From NCBI RefSeq assembly GCF_014635305.1, contig NZ_BMCS01000003.1:1-64000 (forward strand): DNA of 64,000 nucleotides. The letters run 5' to 3'. The stretch comes from Williamsia phyllosphaerae (lineage in GTDB: Bacteria; Actinomycetota; Actinomycetes; Mycobacteriales; Mycobacteriaceae). Below are positions 8,143-19,065 of the stretch, piece after piece (position 1 is the first letter of the stretch; each line of letters begins with the position of its first letter). The notes under the pieces were generated by a model. That model was not told the DNA's origin. It was given only the letters and a program-made list of their open reading frames with translations, and searched no databases. A program made the position numbers and the translations under genes.

Positions 8143-9113
8143 GCCGACCCCAGCAACGTCCTCCCGCCGGTGCCGTCGCCCGCGCGGCCGCCATGACCGG
8201 CGCAGTTGACCTGTCCGTACTCAAAGAGCGAGCCGATGCGGCGCGCACGCGGCCCGCGGCCCCGTCGCGTCCGGCCGGTGCGGGTCCCACCGACCCCGAT
8301 GCAGCTGCGACGTCGAGCGTCCCCGCGGTCGTCGAGGTGTCGGAGGCGACCTTCGAGACCGAGGTGCTCGCCCGATCCGAGCAGGTCCTCGTGCTCGTCG
8401 ACCTCTGGGCGACCTGGTGTGAACCGTGCAAGCAGCTCTCTCCGCTGCTGGAGCGGCTCGCGACCGAGGCGAACGGCTCGTGGATCCTCGCGAAGATCGA
8501 CATCGACGCCAATCCCCGGATCGCCCAGGCGTTCGGTGTGCAGTCGGTCCCGACCGTGGTCGCGATCGCGCTCGGGCAGCCGGTCGCCGCGTTCCAGGGT
8601 GTACAGCCGGCGGCGCAGATCACCGCCTGGGTCGACGAGATCATGACAAAGGTGGGTGATCAGCTCACCGGACTGCCCGCGGCCGAGCCCACCGAACCGG
8701 AGGAGGTCGAGGACCCCGGCATGGTCGCGGCCGAGGCACTTCTCGACGACGGTGATCTCGAGGGGGCCGTGGCCGCGTATCGTGCACTCGCCGAAGCGGA
8801 TCCGAGCAACGTCGAGGCGGCATCCGCGGCGCGCAACGTCGAGTTCGTGATCCGCGCGCAGAGCCACGACCCCGCCGTGGTCGACTCGGCCCAGCCCGGC
8901 GACATCGAGGCGCAGTTCGCCGCCGCCGACGTGTTGCTGCTCGCCCAGCGACCCGACGACGCCTTCGACAGGCTCATCGCACTCGTCCGGGCGACCAGCG
9001 GCGACGAGCGGTCGCAGGTCCGCACCCGACTGCTGTCGCTGTTCGAGTTGTTCGACCCCGCCGAGACGTACGTGGTCTCGGCGCGGCGCAAACTCGCCAG
9101 CGCCCTGTACTGA
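8139..9113 (+). CDS. Thioredoxin-domain/TPR co-chaperone, YbbN (CnoX)-like
   Basis: A 324-residue cytoplasmic protein with no signal peptide. After a disordered Ala/Pro-rich leader, residues ~60-165 form a thioredoxin fold with LWATWCEPCKQLSP (CxxC active site) and the cis-proline in QSVPTVVAI. The C-terminal half (PEEVEDPG...LASALY) is helical and TPR-like, as in YbbN/CnoX, which protects proteins from oxidative damage and hands them to chaperones. Unlike E. coli CnoX it keeps both cysteines. The GTG start overlaps the MFS stop (GTGA). It is the positional homologue of Rv1324. The stop codon lies in a 14-bp tandem duplication. Confidence 0.87.
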   Translation: MSRPQQRPPAGAVARAAAMTGAVDLSVLKERADAARTRPAAPSRPAGAGPTDPDAAATSSVPAVVEVSEATFETEVLARSEQVLVLVDLWATWCEPCKQLSPLLERLATEANGSWILAKIDIDANPRIAQAFGVQSVPTVVAIALGQPVAAFQGVQPAAQITAWVDEIMTKVGDQLTGLPAAEPTEPEEVEDPGMVAAEALLDDGDLEGAVAAYRALAEADPSNVEAASAARNVEFVIRAQSHDPAVVDSAQPGDIEAQFAAADVLLLAQRPDDAFDRLIALVRATSGDERSQVRTRLLSLFELFDPAETYVVSARRKLASALY

Positions 9114-9129
9114 TCGCCCTGTACTGATC
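9102..9129. repeat. 14-bp perfect tandem duplication at a stop codon
   Basis: GCCCTGTACTGATC occurs twice in a row. The first copy holds the last codons and stop of the thioredoxin-like gene; the second lies in the 39-bp space before the convergent glgB gene. It looks like a recent slippage event. Confidence 0.85.
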
Positions 9130-9130
9130 G

Positions 9131-9144
9131 CGCCGCCGGCGGCG
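9131..9144. terminator. GC-only palindrome between convergent genes
   Basis: CGCCGCCGGCGGCG is a perfect 14-bp palindrome midway between the convergent thioredoxin-like and glgB genes. It could fold in transcripts from either side but has no loop or T-run, so its termination role is only suggested. Confidence 0.35.
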
Positions 9145-9152
9145 AACGTCGT

Positions 9153-11363
9153 CTAGGTGGCGAGACCCGTCCCCGGGGCGAACCAGATCGCCCCGTTGGC
9201 GGGCAGGGTCATCCGCGCGGAGGCGGGACGGCCGTGCCACGGGTCACCGTCGGCCTCGACCGCACCCATGTTGCCCTCGCCCGACCCCGCGTAGTGCGGC
9301 GAGTCGGTGTTGAGGACCTCCACCCACGTCCCCGAGACCGGCAGTCCCACACGGTAATCGGTGCGGGTCACGCCCGAGAAGTTGAACAGGCACGCGACGA
9401 CGCTGCCGTCGGAACCGAACCGCAGGAAGCTGATGATGTTGCCCGCGGTGTCGTTGGCGTCGATCCAGGAGTAGCCGTTGGGTGAGGTGTCCTGGGAGTA
9501 GAGGGCCGGGGTCGCCCGGTAGACGCGGTTGAGATCGGCCACCAGGGACTCGATGCCGGTGTGCAGCTCGCCCTCCCAACCGGTGCGCTGATCCCAGTCG
9601 AGGCTGCGCTCCTCGGACCACTCGGCGACCTGGCCGAAATCCTGGCCCATGAACAGCAGTTGCTTACCCGGGTGAGCCCACATGTAGGCCAGCGCCACGC
9701 GCACGCCCGCGGCCTTGGCGTGCGAGTCCCCGGGCATCCGACTCCACAGCGTCCCCTTGCCGTGCACGACCTCGTCGTGGCTGATCGGCAGGACGAAGTT
9801 CTCACTCCACGCGTACATCAACGAGAAGGTGATCTCGTGGTGATGATGGCTGCGGTGCACCTGATCCCGGCCGAGGAAGCCCAACGTGTCGTGCATCCAG
9901 CCCATGTTCCACTTCATGGAGAAACCCAGGCCGCCGAGGTTCGTCGTGCGCGTGACGCCGGGCCACGACGTCGACTCCTCGGCCACGGTCACCACGCCGG
10001 GGTGGTACTTGTGGACGGTTGCGTTCATCTCCTGGAGGAACTGCACCGCCTCGAGGTTCTCCCGGCCGCCGTAGATGTTGGGCGTCCACCCGCCGTCGGG
10101 ACGGGAGTAGTCCAGGTAGAGCATCGACGCGACCGCGTCGACCCGCAGACCGTCGATGTGGAACTGGTCGAACCAGAACAGCGCGTTGGCGACGAGGAAG
10201 TTGCGCACCTCGCTGCGGCCGAAGTCGAACACGTAGGTGCCCCAGTCGAGTTGCTCACCGCGGGTGGGATCCCCGTGTTCGTAGAGGGGCTGACCGTCGA
10301 ACCGCGCCAGCGCCCACTCGTCCTTCGGGAAGTGTGCGGGCACCCAGTCGACGAGCACGCCGATCCCGAGCGCGTGCAGGTGATCGACGAAGTGTCGGAA
10401 GTCGTCCGGGCTGCCGAAGCGCGACGTCGGTGCGTAGTACGACGTGACCTGATAGCCCCACGACCCGCCGAACGGGAACTCGGCGACCGGCAGCAGCTCG
10501 ACGTGGGTGTAGCCCATCGCGACGACGTAGTCGCCGAGCTCGACAGCCAGTTGGCGGTAGTCGAGCCCCTGCCGCCAGGACCCGAGATGTACCTCGTAGA
10601 CGCTCATCGCCTCGTCGGTCGGGTCGAGCTGAGCCCGCGCCTCGATCCACGCGGCGTCGTCCCAGACGTGATCGGTGTCGTCGACGATCGACGCCGTCGC
10701 CGGCGGCAGTTCGGTGCGCCGCGCCATCGGGTCGGCCTTCTCCCGGGTCACGCCGTCGCTGCCGTGGATGCGGAACTTGTAGCGGGTCCCCGCTCCGATG
10801 TCGGGGACGAAGATCTCCCAGACGCCGCTGGAGCCGAGTGAGCGCATCGGGGTGCTCCGACCCGCCCAGCCGTCGAACGAGCCGATCAGGGTGATGCCCC
10901 GGGCGTTGGGCGCCCACACCGCGAACGAGGTGCCGGTGACGGTCCCGTCGGGGGTGTCGTAGCTGCGCAGGTGCGCGCCGAGGATGTCCCAGAGGCGCTC
11001 GTGACGGCCCTCGCCGAACAGGTGCAGATCGAGTTCGCCGAGGCTGGGCAGGAACCGGTAGCCGTCGGCGACGACGTAATCGGTGGTGGTGCCGTCGGCG
11101 GCCGGATAGCTGACGCGGTAGCGGTAATCGATGAGGTCGGCGTAGGGCACGGCGACGACGAACAACCCGTCGGCCTGCCGTTGCATCGGGTGGTCCTCGC
11201 CGCCGATGACCGCGACGACGGCGCTCGCGTCCGGACGCAGGGTCCGCAGGATGGTGTGGCCCGGGACGGGGTGCGCGCCGAGCACCGAATGCGGATCGTG
11301 ATGGGTGCCGACCCGCAACCGGTGGAGGTCCTGGGCCGGCATGGCCGCGTCGATGGTGCTCAT
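9153..11363 (-). CDS. glgB: 1,4-alpha-glucan branching enzyme
   Basis: Introduces alpha-1,6 branches into glycogen and capsular alpha-glucan. The 736-residue protein has the N-terminal branching-enzyme module ([14 protein letters not shown]), a CBM48 domain ([21 protein letters not shown]) and a GH13 barrel with [18 protein letters not shown] (nucleophile Asp), [13 protein letters not shown] (acid Glu) and [14 protein letters not shown]. The ATG at 11363 overlaps the glgE stop by 4 bp, so it is the second gene of a glgE-glgB operon. This is the same pair as Rv1326c-Rv1327c. Confidence 0.97.
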   Translation of the reverse strand: MSTIDAAMPAQDLHRLRVGTHHDPHSVLGAHPVPGHTILRTLRPDASAVVAVIGGEDHPMQRQADGLFVVAVPYADLIDYRYRVSYPAADGTTTDYVVADGYRFLPSLGELDLHLFGEGRHERLWDILGAHLRSYDTPDGTVTGTSFAVWAPNARGITLIGSFDGWAGRSTPMRSLGSSGVWEIFVPDIGAGTRYKFRIHGSDGVTREKADPMARRTELPPATASIVDDTDHVWDDAAWIEARAQLDPTDEAMSVYEVHLGSWRQGLDYRQLAVELGDYVVAMGYTHVELLPVAEFPFGGSWGYQVTSYYAPTSRFGSPDDFRHFVDHLHALGIGVLVDWVPAHFPKDEWALARFDGQPLYEHGDPTRGEQLDWGTYVFDFGRSEVRNFLVANALFWFDQFHIDGLRVDAVASMLYLDYSRPDGGWTPNIYGGRENLEAVQFLQEMNATVHKYHPGVVTVAEESTSWPGVTRTTNLGGLGFSMKWNMGWMHDTLGFLGRDQVHRSHHHHEITFSLMYAWSENFVLPISHDEVVHGKGTLWSRMPGDSHAKAAGVRVALAYMWAHPGKQLLFMGQDFGQVAEWSEERSLDWDQRTGWEGELHTGIESLVADLNRVYRATPALYSQDTSPNGYSWIDANDTAGNIISFLRFGSDGSVVACLFNFSGVTRTDYRVGLPVSGTWVEVLNTDSPHYAGSGEGNMGAVEADGDPWHGRPASARMTLPANGAIWFAPGTGLAT

Positions 11364-13378
11364 GAGCTCGCTTGCCTCTCGGGGAGTCGGAACGCCAGTC
11401 GGGCGGCGGCGTCCGGGGTGATCGGTTGCAACGCGACGATGTGCGCGACCTGGCGCCACGGTTCCAGGCGCACGTAGTTGGCCTGACCCCAGTGGAAGTT
11501 CTCCCCGGTCACCTCGTCGACGCCGGAGAACCGGTCGGACCAGTCGTGGCCGATCGCGGGCATGTCGAGCCACAGCGTCGACTCCTCCGCGCCGAACGGA
11601 TTGAGGTTGACGACGACCACGACGAGATCGCCGGTGGCCGGGTCGAACTTCGAATACGCGATCAGCGCGTCGTTCTCGACGTGGTGGAAGGTGATGTTGC
11701 GCAACTGTCGGAGTGCGGGGTGACGGCGCCGGATCGCGTTGAGCGAGGTGATCCACGGTTCGAGTGAATCACCGCGCGAGGACGCCGCCTTGTAGTCGCG
11801 GGGTCGCAGCTCGTACTTCTCGGAGTCGAGGTACTCCTCGCTGCCGGGATGGACCGCGTCGCCCTCGAACAGCTCGTACCCGCTGTAGACGCCCCACGTC
11901 GGCGACAGCGTCGCCGCGAGAGCTGCACGCAGAGCGAACATCCCGGGCCCGCCGTACTGCAGCGTCTCGTGCAGGATGTCCGGCGTGTTGACGAACAGGT
12001 TCGGTCGGGCGACGTCGGCGTGCTCGGCGATCTCGGTCCCGAACTCGGTCAGCTCCCACTTCGCGACGCGCCAGGTGAAGTACGTGTACGACTGCGTGAA
12101 GCCGAGCTTGGCCAGTCCGTAGAGTCGGGCCGGGCGGGTGAACGCCTCCGACAGGAACAGCACGTCGCGATCGCGCTTCTTGACCTCGGAGATCAGCCAC
12201 TCCCAGAAGTCGCCGGGTTTGGTGTGCGGGTTGTCCACGCGGAAGATCTTGACGCCCAACGACACCCAGTGCAGGACCACGCCGAGCACGGCGCGGTAGA
12301 TGCCCGCGCGATCGTCGTCGAAGTTGAGTGGGTAGATGTCCTGATACTTCTTCGGCGGGTTCTCGGCGAACGCGATCGTGCCGTCGTGCTGCACATAGAA
12401 CCAATCCGGATGTTCCAGGGCCCACGGGTGATCGGGCGCGCACTGCAGGGCCAGGTCGATGGCCACCTCCATGCCCAGCTCGGCGGCCCGGGACAGGAAC
12501 CAACCGAAGTCCTCTTCCGTGCCCAACTGCGGGTGGATGGCGTCGTGCCCGCCGTGCGCCGATCCGATGGCCCACGGCGAGCCGGGGTCGTCGGGTCCCG
12601 GGGTGAGGGTGTTGTTGGGTCCCTTGCGGTTCATCTCGCCGATGGGGTGGATCGGCGGCAGGTACACGACGTCGAAACCCATGTCGGCGATCCGAGGCAG
12701 ATCCTGTGCGGCCGTGTGGAATGTGCCGTGCACGGGACGGCCGTCGTTGTCCCAGCCGCCGGTGGAGCGCGGGAACATCTCGTACCAGGACCCGAACAGC
12801 GCGCGGGTGCGGTCCACCCACACCCGGAACGAACGGCTCTTCGTGACCAGGTCGCGGACCGGGTACTCGCCGAGCAGTCGCACGACCTCCGGGGCGAGCG
12901 CGGGACGGACGCGGACGGCGAGATCGTGGTCGGACCGCAACGCCTGCACCGCGTCGGTGAGCAGTTGCCGGTCGCCGGGAGGAACACCGTCGGCCGCCCG
13001 CTCGAGCAGCCGTGCGCCGGACTCGAGGTCGTTGGCCAGTTCGGCCGCGTCCTGACCGGCGTCGAGCTTCTTGGTGACCGCGCTGTTCCACGTCGTGTAC
13101 GGGTCGCTCCAGGCGTCGATACGAAACGACCAGTAGCCGGGTGCGTCCGGGATGAACGCGCCGTTGTAGGTGTCGGGCTCGTGGGCGGGGAACATCGGCG
13201 ACTCGAGGACCGAACCGCGCACCGGGCCCTCGACGTGCAGGGTGGCCGCGACCGCGTCGTGCCCCTCGCGCCACACCGTCGCGCTGACCGGGAAATATTC
13301 GCCGACAACGGCTTTGGCCGCGAACTGTCCCGCGGATATCACCGGCTCGATGTCATCTATGCCGATGCGCCCAATCAC
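11360..13378 (-). CDS. glgE: Alpha-1,4-glucan:maltose-1-phosphate maltosyltransferase
   Basis: Transfers maltose from maltose-1-phosphate to growing alpha-1,4-glucan, the key polymerase of the GlgE route. The 672-residue protein matches the family: N-terminal immunoglobulin-like domain ([20 protein letters not shown]), barrel motifs [38 protein letters not shown] (nucleophile Asp) and [19 protein letters not shown] (acid Glu). The start is GTG. It heads the glgE-glgB operon. In M. tuberculosis the glycogen phosphorylase gene glgP lies next to this pair; here only ~140 bp separates glgE from dinG and glgP is absent. Confidence 0.97.
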   Translation of the reverse strand: MIGRIGIDDIEPVISAGQFAAKAVVGEYFPVSATVWREGHDAVAATLHVEGPVRGSVLESPMFPAHEPDTYNGAFIPDAPGYWSFRIDAWSDPYTTWNSAVTKKLDAGQDAAELANDLESGARLLERAADGVPPGDRQLLTDAVQALRSDHDLAVRVRPALAPEVVRLLGEYPVRDLVTKSRSFRVWVDRTRALFGSWYEMFPRSTGGWDNDGRPVHGTFHTAAQDLPRIADMGFDVVYLPPIHPIGEMNRKGPNNTLTPGPDDPGSPWAIGSAHGGHDAIHPQLGTEEDFGWFLSRAAELGMEVAIDLALQCAPDHPWALEHPDWFYVQHDGTIAFAENPPKKYQDIYPLNFDDDRAGIYRAVLGVVLHWVSLGVKIFRVDNPHTKPGDFWEWLISEVKKRDRDVLFLSEAFTRPARLYGLAKLGFTQSYTYFTWRVAKWELTEFGTEIAEHADVARPNLFVNTPDILHETLQYGGPGMFALRAALAATLSPTWGVYSGYELFEGDAVHPGSEEYLDSEKYELRPRDYKAASSRGDSLEPWITSLNAIRRRHPALRQLRNITFHHVENDALIAYSKFDPATGDLVVVVVNLNPFGAEESTLWLDMPAIGHDWSDRFSGVDEVTGENFHWGQANYVRLEPWRQVAHIVALQPITPDAAARLAFRLPERQASS

Positions 13379-13516
13379 CCGTTCGCCACCCTTCGACTCG
13401 CCGTCTGCTGCCCGGTGCCGTCGGCGGGGTCAGCGTCGACCGACTTCGCATCGGCCCCACTCAACCGTAGGGGATGACCGGGACTTTGGCGGGAGGACGG
13501 TCGGTTGGGCACCGGG

Positions 13517-15571
13517 TCAGGCGTTCGAGGCCGACGTGTGCAGCCGGGTCAGCGCGGCGCGGACCACGGCCGGGTCGCTGGTCTGCCAGAACGGTGGCAG
13601 CGACGCGCGGAGATATCCGCCGTAGCGGGCGGTCACCAGGCGGGGATCGAGGACGGCGACCACGCCGCGGTCGTCGGTGGCACGCAGCAGTCGGCCCGCG
13701 CCCTGCGCGAGGAGCAGCGCGGCGTGGTTGGCGGCCACGGCGAGGAAGCCGTTGCCGCCCCGGGCGGCGACCGCGGCCTGGCGTGCGATGAGCAGCGGGT
13801 CGTCGGGGCGTGGAAACGGCACCCGGTCGATCAGTACGAGACTCAACGACGGGCCGGGTACGTCGACGCCCTGCCACAGCGACAATGTCCCGAACAAGCA
13901 GGTGGACTCGTCGGCGGCGAACTGCGAGATCAGCGTGCCCGTGGCGTTCTCGCCCTGACACAGCACGGGGTGGTCGATGCGTTCGCGGACCAGTGCGGCG
14001 GCCTCCTTGGCGGCGCGGATCGACGAGAACAGCCCGAGGGTGCGTCCGCCCGCGCTCTCGATCAGGTCCACCATCTCGTCGATGGTCGCCGGCGCGATCC
14101 CGGCACGCCCCGGCGGGTCGAGGTGAGCGGCGACGTAGAGGATCGCCGAGGTCCGGTAGTTGAACGGCGACCCGACATCGACGCCCTGCCACCGGAACGT
14201 GTCGCCGTCGGCGGGCACCGGGGTGCCGGTCGCGGTGAGGTCGGACAGCGGCGCGGTGGTGTCGGCGCCGCGCCCGGAGATCGGCAGTCCCCAGTTGGCG
14301 GCCAGGCTGTCGAACGTGCCGCCGATGGTCAGGGTCGCGGAGGTGAGGATCGCGGTGGTCTCGTTGAACAACGACGACCGCAGCAACCCGCCGACCGACA
14401 GCGGCGCGATGCGGATGACCGGCCGACGTTCGTCGCGGACGAGGTCCTCGGCGGTCCACACGACGTCCCGGCGCTTCGACTCGTCGGGCTCGTCGAAGGC
14501 GCCGAGGAGGCGGACCGCGTTGTCGTGCAGGTCGTCGAGCGCGGTGATGGCGGCCGAGCGGGCGGCCGCGCCGTCGGGATCGGCGTTCCCGCGGGCGGGG
14601 CCGATCGCCGATCGTGCGCGCCACAGTCGGTCGCGCAGACCGGCGAAGGTCTCGGCCGCGCCGTCGGGCAGCCGGGTCCAGCGACCGGGCGGCGTCACGT
14701 CGAGCAACTGTGCGACGAGCTCACCCGCGCCTGCGATGTCGTCGGCGAGTTCTTCGTCGATCAGCTTCCCGCAGCGGCGCGCGACCCCGGCGACGGTGCC
14801 GGGGGAGATCTCCGCGGTCGCCACCGAGGTGATCCGGTCCACCAGCTCGTGTGCCTCGTCGACGATGACCACGTCGTGCTCGGGCAGGACGTTGAATCCG
14901 CTCATCGCGTCGATCGCGAGCATCGCGTGGTTGGTGACGACCACGTCGGCCGATCCCGCCTCGGCCCGCGCCAGTTCGGCGAAGCAGTCCGTGCCGTAGG
15001 TGCAGTTCGTCGCGCCCAGGCACTCACGGGCGCTGACGCTGATCTGCTTCCAGGAGCGGTCGAGGACGGCGAGTGGGAGTTCGTCCCGATCGCCGCTCTC
15101 GGTGTCGCTCACCCATTCACGCAACCGGACCACCTCGCGCCCCACCCGGGACATGGTGAACGCGTCGAACAGCTCGTCGGTCTGTTCCTCGGCCTCGCCG
15201 CTGTGCACCTTGTTCAGGCACACGTAGTTCGACCGGCCCTTGAGGATGGCGAAGGTCGGCGCCCGGCCCAGCGGCTTGGTCAGCGCCTTGGCCAGTCGTG
15301 GCAGGTCGCGCTCGATGAGCTGGCGCTGCAGGGCGATCGTCGCGGTGGAGACGACCACCGTGGTGCCCGAGTCGACCGCGTGGCGCAGCGCGGGGACCAG
15401 GTAGGCCAGCGACTTACCGGTACCGGTTCCGGCCTGGACCGCGAGGTGCTCGCCGGTGTCGATCGCGGTGGACACCGCCGACGCCATCCGCACCTGGCCG
15501 TCGCGGTGCGCTCCGCCGAGTGCGGACACGGCGGATTCGAGGAGGGTGGTGACCGGGGGCAGCTGGGTCAC
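13517..15571 (-). CDS. dinG: DinG-type ATP-dependent 5'-3' DNA helicase with Fe-S cluster
   Basis: An XPD/DinG-like SF2 helicase that unwinds damaged or structured DNA. The 684-residue protein has Walker A in VQAGTGTGKSLAYL, a cysteine cluster typical of a 4Fe-4S domain (YVCLNK and ECLGATNCTYGTDC), the DEAH box in VIVDEAHELVD and the C-terminal QGAGRLLRATDDRG arginine-finger motif. The GTG at 15571 overlaps the pncB stop by 4 bp (GTGA), which decides it over codons further upstream inside pncB. Order matches Rv1329c-Rv1330c. Confidence 0.95.
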   Translation of the reverse strand: MTQLPPVTTLLESAVSALGGAHRDGQVRMASAVSTAIDTGEHLAVQAGTGTGKSLAYLVPALRHAVDSGTTVVVSTATIALQRQLIERDLPRLAKALTKPLGRAPTFAILKGRSNYVCLNKVHSGEAEEQTDELFDAFTMSRVGREVVRLREWVSDTESGDRDELPLAVLDRSWKQISVSARECLGATNCTYGTDCFAELARAEAGSADVVVTNHAMLAIDAMSGFNVLPEHDVVIVDEAHELVDRITSVATAEISPGTVAGVARRCGKLIDEELADDIAGAGELVAQLLDVTPPGRWTRLPDGAAETFAGLRDRLWRARSAIGPARGNADPDGAAARSAAITALDDLHDNAVRLLGAFDEPDESKRRDVVWTAEDLVRDERRPVIRIAPLSVGGLLRSSLFNETTAILTSATLTIGGTFDSLAANWGLPISGRGADTTAPLSDLTATGTPVPADGDTFRWQGVDVGSPFNYRTSAILYVAAHLDPPGRAGIAPATIDEMVDLIESAGGRTLGLFSSIRAAKEAAALVRERIDHPVLCQGENATGTLISQFAADESTCLFGTLSLWQGVDVPGPSLSLVLIDRVPFPRPDDPLLIARQAAVAARGGNGFLAVAANHAALLLAQGAGRLLRATDDRGVVAVLDPRLVTARYGGYLRASLPPFWQTSDPAVVRAALTRLHTSASNA

Positions 15572-16878
15572 GGCAGGGCGAAGCGGGTGGGGATGGCGGG
15601 TTCGCCGCGCGAGAGGCCCAATCCCTCCCACGGCAGGCTGACGAGCGCGTCGGCGAGATGGTCGCGGCCCTCGGTGAGGGTGGGCAGGCCGTCGACGGGT
15701 TCGCCGTCGCGGACCAGTGGGATCTGCAGGTCGGTCGTGGCCAGACCGCCGGTGTCCGGGACCGCACCGCCCGCCGGGTAGATGATCTCCTCGACGATGG
15801 TCCCGGTCGAGCGCGCCGACCGTGCCGCGGCCTTCGCGCCGCCGCGTGACTCCTTGTGGCTGGACCGCTTGGCGACACCGATGCCGTCGACCTCGACCAG
15901 TTTGTAGACCATGCCCGCGGTGGGAGCGCCGCTGCCGGTGACCAGCGAGGTCCCGACCCCGTACGCGTCGACGGGCTCCGCGCGCAGTGCGGCGATCGCG
16001 TACTCGTCGAGGTCGCCGGAGACCACGATGCGGGTGTCGTGCGCGCCGAGATCGTCGAGTTGCGCGCGCACCTGACGGGCCAGCACCCCGAGATCGCCGG
16101 AGTCGATGCGGACACCGCCGAGTCCGGTGCCGGCGACCTCGATCGCGTTGATCACGCCCTGGGTGATGTCGTAGGTGTCCACGAGCAGAGTCGTCCCGAC
16201 ACCGAGCGCGTCAACCTGCGCGGCGAACGCCGCGCGCTCGTCGGGGCCGTCCGGCCCGGTGTGGGCGAGGGTGAACGAATGGGCACTGGTGCCGGCGCCG
16301 GGGACCCCGTAGCGTCGCGTCGCCTCGAGGTTCGACGTCGAGGCCATCCCGGCCAGGTACGCCGCGCGTGCGCTCGCCACCGCCGCCGACTCGTGGGTCC
16401 GACGTGACCCCATCTCGATGATCGGCCGGTTCCCCGCCGCGGTCACCATGCGGGCCGCGGCCGAGGCGATGGCGCTGTCGTGGTTCAGCACCGACAGCAC
16501 CAGCGTCTCGAGCAGCACCGCCTCGGCGAAGGTGGATCGGACGCTGAGGATGGGGGAGCCCGGGAAGAACAGCTCGCCCTCGCGATAGCCGTCGATCGAG
16601 CCGCCGAAGCGGTAGTCGCGCAACCAGTCGAGGGTGTCGGCATCGACGGAATCGGCCAGCGCGCGCAGTTGCTCGTCGCCGAACCGGAATCCGGCGAGGG
16701 CATCGATGACACGGCCGGTACCGGCCACGACGCCGAAACGACGACCGTCGGGGAGGCGGCGGGCGAACACCTCGAACGTGCACGACCGATGAGCGGTGCC
16801 GTCCCGTAGGGCGGCCGACACCATCGTCAGTTCATACCGATCGGTGAACATCGCTGTGTTCTCGGCGCTCACAATCAC
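15568..16878 (-). CDS. pncB: Nicotinate phosphoribosyltransferase
   Basis: Makes nicotinate mononucleotide from nicotinate, PRPP and ATP in NAD salvage. Full length at 436 aa: N-terminal [14 protein letters not shown], the [15 protein letters not shown] block, [17 protein letters not shown] and [15 protein letters not shown] that bind PRPP, and the [11 protein letters not shown] loop. The GTG at 16878 is used; a second GTG two codons in is possible. It is translationally coupled to dinG and divergent from clpS with only 13 bp between start codons, so each promoter lies partly in the other gene. Confidence 0.95.
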   Translation of the reverse strand: MIVSAENTAMFTDRYELTMVSAALRDGTAHRSCTFEVFARRLPDGRRFGVVAGTGRVIDALAGFRFGDEQLRALADSVDADTLDWLRDYRFGGSIDGYREGELFFPGSPILSVRSTFAEAVLLETLVLSVLNHDSAIASAAARMVTAAGNRPIIEMGSRRTHESAAVASARAAYLAGMASTSNLEATRRYGVPGAGTSAHSFTLAHTGPDGPDERAAFAAQVDALGVGTTLLVDTYDITQGVINAIEVAGTGLGGVRIDSGDLGVLARQVRAQLDDLGAHDTRIVVSGDLDEYAIAALRAEPVDAYGVGTSLVTGSGAPTAGMVYKLVEVDGIGVAKRSSHKESRGGAKAAARSARSTGTIVEEIIYPAGGAVPDTGGLATTDLQIPLVRDGEPVDGLPTLTEGRDHLADALVSLPWEGLGLSRGEPAIPTRFALP

Positions 16879-16879
16879 C

Positions 16880-16885
16880 TACCCT
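16880..16885 (+). promoter_or_regulatory. Probable -10 box of leaderless clpS
   Basis: TACCCT fits the actinobacterial TAnnnT -10 and ends 6 nt before the ATG at 16892. No Shine-Dalgarno sequence precedes that ATG. Together these suggest a leaderless transcript and support the 16892 start. Confidence 0.45.
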
Positions 16886-16891
16886 GGGGCC

Positions 16892-17293
16892 ATGCGCGGA
16901 CTGATGACGACCGCACGCGTACGCACCGCAGCAGGGCCGGTTGATCGCCGGACCGAGGCCAGATCGGAGCGTCGGATCACGCTCGACGGTCAGGATGAGG
17001 CTACCCCGGCGGGTACCGCGGTGGCCGAACCCGACACGGCCGATGCCGGCACCGCGATCGACCGTCCGTGGGTCACGATCGTGTGGGACGACCCGGTCAA
17101 CCTGATGCGCTACGTGACGTTCGTGTTCCAGAAGGTGTTCGGCTACTCCGAGACACGGGCGTCGCAGCTGATGATGCTCGTGCACACCGAGGGCAAGGCG
17201 GTGGTCTCCAGCGGGGACCGCGACAAGATGGAGATCGACGTGCGCAAACTCCAGTCCGCCGGCCTGTGGGCGACCATGCAGCGGGACACCTGA
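16892..17293 (+). CDS. clpS: ATP-dependent Clp protease adaptor ClpS
   Basis: Delivers N-degron substrates to the ClpC1/ClpP protease. The 133-residue protein has a disordered N-terminal third and the ClpS core from residue ~52: [20 protein letters not shown] (the hydrophobic Asp-Asp substrate pocket), [20 protein letters not shown] and the C-terminal [13 protein letters not shown]. It is followed 4 bp later by the DUF2017 gene, as in Rv1331-Rv1332. Confidence 0.93.
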   Translation: MRGLMTTARVRTAAGPVDRRTEARSERRITLDGQDEATPAGTAVAEPDTADAGTAIDRPWVTIVWDDPVNLMRYVTFVFQKVFGYSETRASQLMMLVHTEGKAVVSSGDRDKMEIDVRKLQSAGLWATMQRDT

Positions 17294-17297
17294 GCGG

Positions 17298-17879
17298 GTG
17301 CAGAACTGGAGACGACGGGGCCGCGGCAGCTCGATCCGGATCACCACGCGGCTGGACGCCCACGAGAGTGAGCTCATCGCGTCGTTGGTGACGTCGATGA
17401 CCGAGCTGCTCGACGAGCGATCCGACAGCGCCCCCACCGATGATCTGTCCGCGATCACCGGTATCGAGACCGGGCACTCGACCCCACCCGACGACGCCAC
17501 CCTGGGACGGCTGCTGCCGGATTTCCATCGGCCCGATCAGGATCGCGAACTCGGCGCCGACACCGTCAACGGAGATCTCAACGGTGCCCTGCGCAGCGTG
17601 CACGAGCCACACATCATCGCCGCCAAATCCGAAGCGGCACAGACGGTCCTGGCGACCCTGCCGCCCGGGGGCGGTGACGTGTCGCTGACTCCGGCGCAGG
17701 CCGAGCAGTGGCTGACCGCCGTGAACGACGTGCGCCTGGCCCTCGGCGCCATGCTCGGTGTCACCGAGAACACCCCCGACCAACTCCCGTCCGACGACCC
17801 CCAGGCCGCCCACCTCGACGTCTACCACTGGCTGACCGTCGTGCAGGAGCTGCTCGTCGTCGCCCTGATGGGCAAGTGA
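17298..17879 (+). CDS. DUF2017 protein
   Basis: A 193-residue predicted cytoplasmic, mainly helical protein of unknown function. It carries the family features: RLDAHESELIASLVTSMTELL near the start, and LTPAQAEQWLTAVNDVRLALGAMLG plus the C-terminal WLTVVQELLVVALMG. It always sits next to clpS and the P1 peptidase gene in related genomes (Rv1332), suggesting a role tied to the Clp system. The GTG start follows clpS by 4 bp and its stop overlaps the next gene. Confidence 0.87.
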   Translation: MQNWRRRGRGSSIRITTRLDAHESELIASLVTSMTELLDERSDSAPTDDLSAITGIETGHSTPPDDATLGRLLPDFHRPDQDRELGADTVNGDLNGALRSVHEPHIIAAKSEAAQTVLATLPPGGGDVSLTPAQAEQWLTAVNDVRLALGAMLGVTENTPDQLPSDDPQAAHLDVYHWLTVVQELLVVALMGK

Positions 17880-18985
17880 CCTCGATGATCGGGTTCCGCA
17901 CCAGCCCGACCGACTCGCTCGGGGACGTCGAAGGGATCACCGTCGGGCACGCCGACCGGCTCGACGACGACGTGCGAGTCGCCACCGACGACGTGCCCGG
18001 GGTGGGTTGGGCGACCGGTGTCACCGTGGTGTTGCTGCCCACGGGTGCGATCGCCGCGGTGGACGTGCGCGGCGGCGGTCCGGGAACCCGCGAGACCGAT
18101 CTGCTCGATCCGTCGAACACGGTGCAGACCGCGCACGCGATCGTCCTGTCCGGCGGCAGCGCGTACGGACTGGCGGCGGCCGACGGCGTCATGACCGAAC
18201 TCGGTTCGGCCGGAGTCGGACTGGCGATGAACCCGTTCGGGGACGTGGTGCCGATCGTGCCCGCCGCGGTCATCTTCGACCTTCCCGTCGGTGCGTGGAC
18301 GGCACGACCCGACGCCGACTTCGGCGCGCGTGCGGTCCGCGCGGCCGACCGTCGCTTCGCCGTCGGGTCGGTGGGCGCGGGCACCGGTGCGCGCGCCGGG
18401 GTCCTCAAAGGCGGTGTCGGGACCGCGGGCGTCGTCCTGGACACGCCGGCCGCCCCGGGCGTGACGGTGTCGGCGCTGATGGTGGCGAACCCGGTGGGTG
18501 ATGTGCTGGACCCGACGACCGGTCTGCCGTGGGGCGCCACCGACGCCGACCTCGACCACCATCGGTTGCGCAGCCCCGACGACGCCGAGCTCGACGCCTA
18601 CCGGGCGCTGCGTGCCAAGTCCACGGTCCTCAACACCACCATCGGTGTCGTCGCCACCGACGCCCGTCTCGACGCCGCGTCCACCCGGCGCGTCGCGATG
18701 GCCGCGCACGACGGCATCGCCCACGCCATCCGTCCGGCCCACTCGCCGTTGGACGGCGACACCGTCTTCGCGGTCGCCACCGGTGAGCGGGTCGTGCCAC
18801 CGCGACCCGAGGTCCCGGCGGGCATGAACCCCGACGTCGCGGTGCTCGCGGCCGTGTGTGAGGCCGCCGCGGTGGTGGTCCGTCGCGCCATCGTCGCCGC
18901 GGTCCTCGCCGCCGACCCCGTCGCCGCAATACCGTCTCTGGGCACGACGCTGCCCTCGGCCTGCTCTCCATCAGGCCGGATCTGA
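17876..18985 (+). CDS. P1-family (DmpA-like) aminopeptidase/hydrolase
   Basis: An N-terminal-nucleophile hydrolase of family S58, which matures by self-cleavage at an internal Gly-Ser/Thr bond. The 369-residue protein has FRTSPTDSLGDVEGITVGHA, the DVRGGGPGTRETD and LSGGSAYGLAAADGV loops, and GSVGAGTGARAG with the likely nucleophile before KGGVGTAGVV. Substrate is unknown; relatives act on beta-amino or D-amino peptides. The GTG at 17876 overlaps the DUF2017 stop (GTGA). In M. tuberculosis mec-cysO-cysM follows the homologue Rv1333; here the rhomboid gene follows directly. Confidence 0.88.
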   Translation: MTSMIGFRTSPTDSLGDVEGITVGHADRLDDDVRVATDDVPGVGWATGVTVVLLPTGAIAAVDVRGGGPGTRETDLLDPSNTVQTAHAIVLSGGSAYGLAAADGVMTELGSAGVGLAMNPFGDVVPIVPAAVIFDLPVGAWTARPDADFGARAVRAADRRFAVGSVGAGTGARAGVLKGGVGTAGVVLDTPAAPGVTVSALMVANPVGDVLDPTTGLPWGATDADLDHHRLRSPDDAELDAYRALRAKSTVLNTTIGVVATDARLDAASTRRVAMAAHDGIAHAIRPAHSPLDGDTVFAVATGERVVPPRPEVPAGMNPDVAVLAAVCEAAAVVVRRAIVAAVLAADPVAAIPSLGTTLPSACSPSGRI

Positions 18986-19065
18986 TCGATCGCAGCCGGT
19001 ACCCTCGAGGAGGCAGAGGCCGCGCCGCAGGGTCGGCTCTGGGCGTGAGGCGAGGAGCCGAGAAC

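Noticed and set aside
9153..11756. Longer glgB product starting inside glgE
   Set aside because: The extra 131 residues are the glgE shadow frame; the ATG at 11363 overlaps the glgE stop and gives the normal branching-enzyme N-terminus.
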